Assembly: GCA_003665825.1 (NCBI GenBank)
Contig: QPFY01000019.1
Span: 62,001-126,000 of the forward strand
Reading direction: 5' to 3'
DNA length: 64,000 nucleotides
Source of the DNA: Microbotryum silenes-acaulis
Lineage: Eukaryota > Basidiomycota > Microbotryomycetes > Microbotryales > Microbotryaceae
Below are positions 41,441 to 50,443 of the stretch, piece after piece (positions within the stretch are counted from its first letter, which is position 1; each line of letters begins with the position of its first letter). A program made the position numbers and the translations under genes. Under the pieces are notes generated by a model that saw nothing but the letters and a program-made list of their open reading frames with translations, was not told the DNA's origin and ran no database searches.

Positions 41441-44400
41441 ATGACACGCAACCAGTCTTCTCGCCTATGCCATTGTTCGTTGTGCAACGATGCAATGGTA
41501 TCAAGAGCAACGTTCTACCGCCACAAACGCCTACAATCTGTTGACTCTTCCAGAGCCGACGCAACAGCTATCCTCGAGTTCTCGCGGCAGCCATCGGAAC
41601 CTCCAACATTGCTTGCTCCTGAGGCCCAATCGTTCCAGCCCCCTTCACCAACTCCTGGTTGGTTTGCAAGTCGCTCGCCTCCACAATCAGCCACAAATGA
41701 AGCGCAATATGGAGTGCCCACCAGTCCCAAGGGTCCCTACTCTCCTCAAGGAGATCACGAGTCCGAGCGAGCTACTTCGGTCGGGGGATCAATGGGGAGG
41801 ACCAAGCGCTAGGATTGGACGAAGAAGATTTTAGCGAGACACAACAGTTTGACGCGGCATTTGATTGGGGAATGGTGTCTCCTGACCTGGAATACGAGGA
41901 CCGCTCCAGCTCTAGCTCGCTCCCATTCGACGACGACGACGACGACGACGACGACAACGACAACGACCCACCGGCCGCCGGAACACTATGGGGAACTAAT
42001 CAACCGATCAGTACCGAGAATGAGCAAAGCCGACGCGGCGTTTCTCATGCATTCAGCTCTCCGGAGCGTGCAGGGGCAGAGGAGCAAATCCGTCAAGAGA
42101 TCCAGTCGGGTGAGCACTAGGAGTGTCGCAGTGCTTGGGAGAGAGAAGCGCCGCTGAACTGGTTCCTAGCATTACCATCCCTAGACAAAGATCTTCCGTA
42201 CTACGATATGGACACGTTATTCGACTTTTCCTTTCGGCATATGTACAACATGACGCGCCAGGCGAGCGAGATTTGGGAGATACTGGGGAGTAGGCCTAGT
42301 TTGAAGAAAATACGTGCTCGAGTGTTCGCTTTGACGGGTGAGTGCATTAGCTGCCTGTTGAACTCTGACAGCTGTCGTTCTTCGTCTTGAGGATGGTACA
42401 CTTGCTGATAGCTCATTGGTTCAGGTCTCGAACCTGTTCGGATACCCTGCTGTATCAGAACGTGTGTCGCGTTCACCGGGCCAAGAGAATTATTGACGCG
42501 TTGTCCAATGTGCAACGAGCCGAAGCTAGATCGAAACGACAATCCTCGGAGGACCTTTCTCTACCTTTCGCCAAGCGTCTATCTGCGCATCTACATGCGC
42601 GGTCACGCGTATGCTTCCTCAATGCGGTATAGATCCGACTTTGAACGCAAGCGAGATCCTCAAGAGGTCGTGGACATCTTTGATGGTGATCGATATCGCC
42701 AGAAGCTAGATCAGTATATCTCTTGGACGAATCCATCTGCCACGGATGAATCCCAGCCGACCGCCACTACCATCAACGTGAAGTACTACGAGGGTGATCT
42801 TGACGTTGCATTTGGGCTGTTTACCGATGGCATCCAGCTCTTCAATAAGACCCAGAGCGAATGCTGGCCAATCATGATGATCAACTACAATCTACCCCCG
42901 GAGATACGCTACCAGAAGAAACACCTCATGGTTGTCGGCATCATACCGGGCCCCAAGGGACCCAAAGATCTTGATTCCTTCCTTCATCCGCTTTATGAAG
43001 ATGCTCGTGCCTCGGCTAAGGATGGCCACATGGTCTTCGACGGCGTGACGGAGGTGTGTACCAGTCGCTGAAGTCAGCTTGACCTGAAGTGTAATCTATG
43101 AATGCTGATGAGTAATACGACTTTTGCAGAGGATGGTGTTGCAGCGATGGTTCATTCACATGATTGGCGGTGATGGACCTGCTCTTTCAAAGATGCTCGG
43201 TTTCAAGGGCCCCACTGCCAAATGGCCTTGCCGGATTTGCCTTATCCAAGGCGTTCCTTGCGCTGCTGGCCACAATCACAATTACTATCCACTAAAGATG
43301 CCTCTCGACTCCTCGCATACCCACCGATTCGATCTGGACCCTTTAGACCTTCCCATGCGTTCGGACGCAACCATTCGCCAAGCCGCCTCTTCAAAGAAGC
43401 CAACAGTCGGTCTTGGCAAGCTGAGCTCGGCAGCGCACCTTCCTGGATTCTCGCTTCATCAAGACGGAGCATCGGATTTCATGCACGCTGTCTTCGAAAA
43501 CGTTGCTCGGAGACTCTTCAACATGTGGCACAGTGAACCAACGGGTCTGAAAGCAAGGGGACCCAACAAGCGGGCATTGCAAACCCAGAGGAGCACCGTA
43601 ACGCAAGGTCAGGCGGGACCCGGGAGCGGTGCAATCACGACAGTCTCCTCTGCCGCGCTAGACAACTTGCTTGGATCGGAGCCTCCCGACTGGGTGATAC
43701 CAAACAAAACTTGGGAGGCCATCGGACAAGAGATTGTCAGCGCCTCAAAGACTATACCACACTTGTTTGCTCGCAAGATGCCCAACATTCATCTGCAGAC
43801 TGGGTCAATGACAGCAGAGGATTGGTCAAATTGGATTCTCTACATCGGCCCCTGTGTTCTTCATGATCGACTGCCTGCCAAATATTTCACCCACTTCTTG
43901 GCGCTCCGGAGATGGGTTAAAGATTGTATGGCAATGACAATCAAGAAGGAGGATGTAGCTAAAAATGGGGCGCTCCGACGTGACATCGCCAATTGGTATA
44001 CTGAGTTTGAATCGTAAGTTCCATACCATGTTTCCCTAATCATGGTATTCATCTGAACCGAATCTTCACTGACCCCCCACTGTTCGCCCCGGCACAGGTT
44101 ATACTACTGCGGGAAGTCAGCTCGCTTGAATAATCTACCGCACTCAATCCACGCCGTGCTTCATATAGCAGACTTCATTGAATGGCATGGACCACCTGCC
44201 ATGACTTGGTGCTTTGCCATGGAGAGGCTCAATCAAACAGTCAAGCGTGCTGCAAGTAAGGCTCATCGTCTACCGTACGACGCAGTGAATCATTGTAAGC
44301 CTGTTCATTAACCCTCCTGCAGCCCATCAAATTAGCTGACCCTTTCTTTGTGACTTTTCGCAGATGTGTGTGCGGATGCTGCTTTGCAAATGGCTTGTTC

Positions 44401-45534
44401 GCGATTTCCTCGCTTCTCGTATCCCATCAGTTTACCGAACCTGAGGAAACATCAACAACGCAAGCGGATGGAGACAAGGCGCATGCCAGAGACACAGAGT
44501 CCATTGATGCAAGCCATGGGGGATCGAACGCAAACTTCATCTACGTTGATCTCAAGCCAAGCTCCGAGTGCGAACGGGGAGTCGGATGCGCAAGGACTGT
44601 CTCTATGTGGACGGCAAAGTGACAAGCTGAAGCAGGGTCCAGGCATCAGCGATGTATTACGAGTTGCGCAATTTGTGGCACGCCAGTTGTGCGGCCAGGT
44701 AGCCCCTATGATCTTCAAGCGGGAGGTGCGTACTCACATTTATTCCTACACTCTCAAGCGCTGATTTGCTGCCCTCTCGGGTCTACGCTGCATAGACCAA
44801 ACAAATCGAAGCATCCATCCAGAATTTGACGATCGATTCTTTCCAAAGCTACCGCATGGACTCGGGGCGGGACCGCGTCGTCGCGGCGGAGCGTCTGTCC
44901 AAGGCTCGAATTTCTGCAGACACTCGGGACGCTACATGGATTTCAGTAAGCTCTCTGCACCATCTCACAGTCAAGTATTACGCTAATACGCTGCCTTTAG
45001 TACGACCTTTTGATAGACAGCGATCGACGTCGTGCAAGGGACAACACTCAGGAGTTCCCTCGTGAAGGCGAAGGGGCTGATCGTGTCAAGCATTTTGGCC
45101 AACTCTTGGCAATCTATGAGTTCCGGTATCGGGGACAGGTGCGCATACCCATTCAGGCGCCACACAGTCGTGACACCCGCTCGTACAAACGCTAATTTAT
45201 GCCTCTTACTCCAAAGACTTTCCTGGTAGGGAAGGTCAGGTCTCTTGATCTAAGTCGATTGGAAGCCGTCGACGCTATCGAGCGGACTCCGGTGGCCAAG
45301 CCAACGCAAAGGCGGCAAAAAAGAAAGGCTGCATCTGTTGTCAGTGCGCAGAGGCACCAAAACTTGTTTTTCACTCGAGGTCAAGGAACTCTGGGAGCGA
45401 TCGAGATTATAGATCTGCGCTGCATCTTAGGCTCAGCTGGTCGCATCTATCGGAGGGTGGGTCGAGAGGAGCCTCGCGAGTATATTTTTGACCGATTGGA
45501 GGACGAAGCTCGGCCCAATTTCTTGAACTTGTAA
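41441..45534 (+). CDS. Tnp2-family (CACTA-like) transposase
   Basis: Starts ATG 41441 with a Cys/His-rich finger (CHCSLCNDAM ... FYRHK). Exons supported by splice sites and phase: up to 42109, 42170-42337, 42425-43053, 43130-44013, 44098-44294, 44364-44725, 44796-44945, 45001-45138, 45217-45534 (about 1,170 aa). Signatures of fungal Tnp2 proteins: CVAFTGPRELLTRCPMC, MRYRSDFERKRDP, VVDIFDGDRY, GLFTDGIQLF, MMINYNLPPEIRY, VGIIPGPKGPKDLDSFLHPL, GGDGPALSKMLGFKG and WPCRICLIQGVPC. The DG, GD and later acidic residues probably form the DDE/D catalytic set. Between 41441 and about 41815 the frame must shift once (small intron or mutation, unresolved). An Asp-rich run near 41930 is low complexity. No stop occurs in the conserved part, so the enzyme may be functional. 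Confidence 0.85.
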
Positions 45535-45629
45535 TCCATTCCCAGCTGTTTTCCATCTGCTAGGCTAGAAGTCATTTGGCTCATGCTGAGACAGCTGAGA
45601 GTAGCGGTATGACTAGGATCTAGATCCAT

Positions 45630-46103
45630 ACCTGGCTGGGAAAACCACCGGGCGATGGTAAGAATGGTGCCGGCTGGTATTACCACGCGCCTGGGCAGAA
45701 TCTCCTTCGGCCTGGGCGATATCACCTCGCGACCTGGAAATACCCAGGCGTCTAGGTAATACCCGACGGCCTGGTATTTCCAAGTGGCGGCTGGAATTAC
45801 CACGCGCTTGGGTAAAATCAGCGCGCGCGTGGAAATAACACCCTGCGCCCTAGAAATACCCAGGCGTCTGGGTAATACCCGACGGCCTGGTATTTCCAAG
45901 TGACGGCTGGAATTACCACGCGCTTGGGTAAAATCAGCGCGCGCGTGGAAATAACACCCTGCGCCCTGGAAATACCCAGGCGCGTGGTAAAACCAGGCGC
46001 CCTGGAAATCCCAGGCTGTCGGGTATTACCCAAGCGCGCTTTTGTAAATACCAGACGAGACCTCGGGTTTTCCCCTCCGAGGGTGGAATTCCCCGCTCTC
46101 TAC
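45630..46103. repeat. Right subterminal repeats of the CACTA-like element
   Basis: The same GGTATTTCCAG/CTGGAAATACC motifs as at the left end, more numerous. A unit of 116 bp is tandemly duplicated (about 45765-45880 and 45881-45996) with few changes. Confidence 0.8.
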
Positions 46104-46114
46104 GGCCCTCAGTG

Positions 46115-46330
46115 TGCAATCCCGTTTCGCGAAATGACATGCCCCAAAAAGTCGCAAGACGTCCTGAAAAGTTCGGTCTTCTTTGGCGAACAATAGAGAT
46201 CAGCCCGGCGCAAAGCTTCGAGTACCTCTTTGACGTGGGTTTGATGCTCCTCCATGGTATTTGAGAAGATCGTGATGTCGTCAAGGTAGGCGAAGCAGCT
46301 CTTGCCGATGAGACTAGACAGGGCCTCGAT
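46115..46330 (-). pseudogene. Ty3/gypsy pol relic, upstream part (RT palm)
   Basis: Minus-strand frame [20 protein letters not shown] with the intact catalytic YLDD, then [15 protein letters not shown] and [14 protein letters not shown] up to the transposon border. It is truncated upstream at about 46330. It is the 5' continuation of 38292-39245. Confidence 0.85.
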
Positions 46331-46438
46331 TGCGCGAGGCCGGCGGCCGCGAGCGGAAAGCCACGCGCTGCCGGGCGTGTCGGCCAATCAATTGGGGGTT
46401 AGAGACGAGTGCTAATCACGGAATTCTTCTAAAAGGTT

Positions 46439-46648
46439 TTGGCCCAAGACGAACTGAGGGGGGTGCGGCAGCAGCAGAACACCCTGCTTGACCTCGTTCT
46501 AGTGGTCTCGACCGATCTCGCACTGATGCTCAAGCTATGGGATTTAAACTCTCTGCTCAGCTCGCTCTCAGAACGTGCCGACTTTGCTCGTCCGAGTCTG
46601 TCTCCTCTCGACGTAGTGCAAGCACGTCTCCACCCTCATCCAGCCTGA
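46439..46648 (+). pseudogene. Possible C-terminal fragment of an unknown gene
   Basis: Plus-strand frame ending at 46648 with DELRGVRQQQNTLLDLVLVV and LWDLNSLLSSLSERADF. It starts abruptly where the gypsy relic ends and has no proper start, so it may be the tail of a host gene destroyed by insertion. A cAAAAG acceptor-like site precedes it. Weak call. Confidence 0.2.
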
Positions 46649-46763
46649 TTCAACTGCAGTCGATGTTACGATTGTAATTTCAATCAGCTTCCCTTCCCAA
46701 ACGAATCAAAAGCCGAATCATGCCGTAGTGACGATGTGGATTCTACTCGTCAAGGTCCGTCCT

Positions 46764-47190
46764 TCAGTGTGCCAGTCGGTCGGCCTTGAAGGGGTTCTTG
46801 GGGTCGTCACGGTAGACGGGGGCTGCGTTGGGATAATGCAATACGGCGATGAGTATTCGAGGAATGCTTTGCACGTCATGTTCTCCGGCGCAGACACATG
46901 CGCTAGTCCGAACAGGAACAGGGAGGGACGCACCCTTGAGCATGGCGTTTTGGGCCGAGGCGACCATGTAGAAGGTCATGGCACCACCGATCATGAAGGG
47001 CCACCTTTTGCAACAAACTTTCCAACGTCAGTCTCGACTTGATGGAGGAGTGGAGGAGAGTACAGGAGAGTACAGGAGGAGATGAGGCTCACATCGGGCG
47101 AGCGAAGGGAACGGGCCACGCGCGAAGTCCAAACACTGCACCAGCACATCAGAGGTTCGTCAGGACAGTCCCTCTTCAGGAGTACGTACT
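46764..47190 (-). CDS. ATP18: F1Fo-ATP synthase subunit i/j
   Basis: Four exons: 47190 (one base), 47135-47093, 47004-46934, 46822-46764; 174 nt, 57 aa. The start codon is split: A at 47190, then TG after a 54-nt intron with donor GTACGT, branch CTGAC and acceptor GTGCAG; no in-frame ATG exists otherwise because TGA precedes the exon. The protein runs LRAWPVPFARPMWPFMIGG with the TM segment FMIGGAMTFYMVASAQ and ends DDPKNPFKADRLAH, matching fungal Atp18 (59 aa in budding yeast; aromatic-Pro motif, single helix, DPRNP motif). The subunit sits in the inner mitochondrial membrane at the Fo dimer interface. The 5' UTR exon extends beyond 47190. Confidence 0.88.
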
Positions 47191-47331
47191 TCTGGTGCGT
47201 CGAGTCGACGACGCGCTCGTGGTGCGTATGTCGAGAGAGAGGGGGCAGAGAGAGAGTGCTGGGCGATACGCGGTGGTGTGTCTCGTTCAGAGAGGACCAG
47301 GCGGAAACGCGGCATCCCTCCGCAATTGACC

Positions 47332-47352
47332 GAGAGAGAGAGAGAGAGAGAG
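47332..47352 (+). repeat. (GA)n microsatellite
   Basis: Perfect GA dinucleotide run of 21 nt in the shared upstream region of ATP18 and RPT5. Confidence 0.9.
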
Positions 47353-47458
47353 TACTTACTGTTGGGGAAGGGTAGGTGGGGTGGAGGGGTCTGTTGTAAA
47401 GAGAGTGCGTGTTAGTTTGATGCGATGCGTTGTCAGGCAGCATGCGGATGACATGCCT

Positions 47459-47484
47459 GGTGGGGTTGGGGTTGGGGTTGGGGT
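47459..47484 (+). repeat. GGGGTT tandem repeat (G-quadruplex candidate)
   Basis: Four GGGG runs spaced by TT, about 225 bp upstream of the RPT5 start codon. It satisfies the G-quadruplex pattern. Resembles a ciliate telomere unit but is isolated. Confidence 0.8.
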
Positions 47485-47707
47485 GTGCGATGATTTGGCG
47501 GAGAGAGTGAGCGGGCCGGCGGGCGGGTCGCGGCCGGGCAGGGGAAAGGGGACGTGCGATCGGTCTGCCTTTTGAGCATCACAAACACGGCGTAATGAGG
47601 AAATTACGCTCCGACCCTGATCAACTGCGCGCTCCACACCTCACCTCGCCAGAGCTGTCTCGCTTCCGTCGCGTACCCTGTCTCACCGCACCGTATTCCA
47701 CTCCATC

Positions 47708-49634
47708 ATGTCGTCCTCCTCCTCCCTCCCACCGACCGACCCGAACCAGAACAGCAACCCGACGAACGGGGACGCCAAACCGGCGAGCTCTTCCACCGCC
47801 GACAATGACGCGATGGACACCTCGGACCACGCCTCGATCGCTGCACCACCACCACCCCAGGAACCCGAGGAGGAACCTCTACCCGATGAGATTCTCAATG
47901 GTACGCCAGAGGACATCATGGCCCGTGTGCGGTTGATTGACAATGATCTCAAGGTCAGCTTGTTGAGCGTGGCTGCTGCTGGGTCGGCGATGACGAAGCG
48001 TCCCTCCCACCCCCTGTGACCGCCCCGACTGACTTTCGGTGTGCAACCGTCGCTCAGGTCATGCGATCCGAAAGCATGAGGTTGAACCACGAACGGTCGA
48101 AAATGGTAGAGTCTATCAAGGACAACAACGAAAAGATCAAGAACAACAAGCATCTCCCCTACCTCGTCGGCAACGTCGTCGAGGTCAGTCCTCGTGGCGG
48201 TCTACAGAGGACAGCGACCTTCATTTCGAAACTGAGCTCATCCCTCTGGCAGATCCTCGACATGGACCCGGATCAAGACGAAGCAGGCGAAGGAGCCGGT
48301 GTCGACCTCGACGCGCAGCGCAAGGGCAAGTGCGCCGTCATCAAGACCTCCACACGTCAAACCATCTTCCTCCCCCTCGTCGGCCTTGTCTCGGCCGAGC
48401 AACTTAAACCGGCGGACCTGATCGGCGTCAACAAGGACTCGTACCTCGTGCTCGACACCTTGCCCGCGGAGTACGACTCGCGCGTCAAGGCGATGGAGGT
48501 CGACGAGAAGCCGACCGATTCCTATACCGACATTGGTGGGCTCGATAAGCAGATCGAGGAGCTCGTCGAGGCGATCGTGTTGCCGATGCAGCAGGCCGAA
48601 AAGTTCAAGGCGTTGGGCATCAAGGCACCCAAGGGAGCGCTCATGTATGGGCCACCAGGCGAGTGTTTTGAATGGGCCCCGGCGATATCTGCGGTATGCT
48701 GACAAGCGATTGCCCATCTCCTCGGCAGGCACGGGAAAGACTCTGCTGGCTCGTGCTTGCGCGGCACAGACGAACGCCTGCTACCTCAAACTGGCTGGAC
48801 CTTCTCTCGTCCAGGCAAGTTGTATGGTCCTCCTTTCGCCCGCCCAGCCCACGAAGATTAACTCTACTCCGCTTCCCCGCAGATGTTCATCGGAGACGGC
48901 GCCAAACTCGTCCGGGACGCGTTCGCACTAGCAAAGGAAAAGGCGCCCGCAATCATCTTCATCGACGAAATAGACGCGATCGGAACCAAACGATTCGACA
49001 GTGACAAGAACGGTGATCGTGAGGTGCAGAGGACCATGTTGGAGCTGTTGAACCAGTTGGATGGGTTTGGGTCCGATGAGAGGATTAAGGTGCGTGCAGG
49101 TGATGCACCCATGAGGGAAAGTGGGGGACCGACTAATGACGCTTGGTTTATCAGGTTATTGCGGCGACGAATCGAATCGACATCTTGGACCCGGCATTAC
49201 TCCGATCCGGTCGATTGGATCGCAAGATCGAGTTCCCCCTGCCGACCGAAGAAGCTCGAGCTCGGATCATGGAGTCAGCCTCTAGTACGCTCTCAGATTG
49301 AAGTATGGTCTCTGACGATCTCTCTCTCCTCCTTTCCAGAATCCACTCTCGCAAGATGCAAGTCTCGCCCAAAGTCAACTTTGAAGAGCTGGCGCGCTCG
49401 ACGGACGAGTTCAACGGCGCGCAACTCAAGGCGGTGTGCGTCGAGGCGGGCATGATCGCGTTGAGGGAAGGGAGTCGCATCATTGGGCACGAGCATTACC
49501 TCAGTGGTGTGATGGAAGTGCAGAGCAAGAAGAAGAATGATCAGGTATGTCCGGCGTGGCGGGGTGCTTTCGTTTGTGGTTCGCTTTCGTGGCTGACTTG
49601 GGCGGGGCCTTGATGACAGTTCTACTTTGCTTGA
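47708..49634 (+). CDS. RPT5: 26S proteasome regulatory ATPase Rpt5 (PSMC3)
   Basis: Eight exons in phase: 47708-47953, 48058-48183, 48253-48658, 48729-48814, 48883-49089, 49155-49273, 49340-49544, 49620-49634 (469 aa; family about 430-440). N-terminal low-complexity and coiled-coil ([18 protein letters not shown]), OB domain ([18 protein letters not shown]), AAA domain with Walker A YGPPGTGKT, Walker [15 protein letters not shown], sensor AATNR and arginine-finger region [14 protein letters not shown]. The C terminus FYFA is the HbYX-type docking tail, though the penultimate residue is Phe. Introns 3 and 4 begin with GC (GCGAGT and GCAAGT); intron 3 falls inside Walker A. Rpt5 unfolds substrates and opens the 20S gate. 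Confidence 0.95.
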
Positions 49635-50443
49635 TCCTCGGAGAACACCCGCTATTAAAGGCGCGCCGAGGACCCAGGAGACTGTTCTCTACTGTATTAC
49701 CATTTTCTACCTTTGTTCTATGATCTAGCTTTTGCTTGCTCCCCCCCCCCCCCCTATGTTTCGGTCGCCTCGGTCGCGTGTCTCGCATGATAGCTCCTCC
49801 TCGCTCTGCGCTATGGCCACTTCCACACAGTCTCGCAAATCCGCATGAAGAAATCCAGGACGATTTGATGTCACTTTCTCCTCGGAGCCACAGACCACTG
49901 AAGCGCTTGAAAGTCGCCTCGGACTTGACGGAGGGAGTGAAAACCCGGGACTGGCCGTGCCAATTCCGATTAGAACGTCGACTAAGGTGATTAGGAACGG
50001 ATTGTCCATTTTACTTGCCCTTCCCCCGCGCTTGCTTGCTCTCGTTCCCGCTCCCTTCCCCAGCTCACACGCACCCCCTCCCCTCCCCTTCTTCCTCTTC
50101 CACCGCCCCGCTCGAGGTCGTCTAACCCCTACCGATCCACGTACTACTTGGAGCGTACTACGATCCTCTTCCTCTCTTTCTTGTCGACGCTCACACTCGC
50201 TGGTTGCAGCACCACCCCGACGGTACGACCGTACGCCCGCACACGCACTCGATCCTGCGATACTACAAGGGTGTGCGTGTGTGCTCGAATCGACTCGTCG
50301 TACCCAAGCCTACGCAGTTCGGTTAATCCCAGAGGTCGACTCGTGGTCCAACGTCCCGGTGCTTCCTGCTCCCCCTTCTCCCTCTCCCCTCCCCTCCCCA
50401 CCCCACCTCCTCGTCCCTTGGTCAACGCGCTTTCCCCCCCTAA
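49635..50443. other. RPT5 3' flank and NOT1 upstream region
   Basis: Includes a C homopolymer of about 14 (49740-49754) and long pyrimidine tracts at 50020-50120 and 50370-50440, probable core promoter or 5' UTR intron of NOT1. A first coding exon of NOT1 may hide here, but none could be proved. Confidence 0.4.

Larger units (their letters stand above)
39246..46114. mobile_element. CACTA-like (Tnp2) DNA transposon, 6,869 bp, apparently complete
   Basis: Left end CACTGAGGGCC (39246-39256), right end GGCCCTCAGTG (46104-46114): a perfect 11-bp terminal inverted repeat. Flanks TGC at 39243-39245 and 46115-46117 are the 3-bp target duplication. It disrupts a gypsy RT gene exactly, and the gypsy frame (RNGIA then ADQSK) is restored by its removal. 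Inside are subterminal repeats at both ends, a 22-bp minisatellite, an accessory gene (minus) and a multi-exon transposase (plus). CACTA/EnSpm elements have CACT ends, 2-3-bp duplications and subterminal repeats, as here. Confidence 0.93.

Noticed and set aside
47459..47484. Telomere sequence
   Set aside because: Only four GGGGTT units, isolated between two housekeeping genes; fungal telomeres usually have TTAGGG-type repeats.
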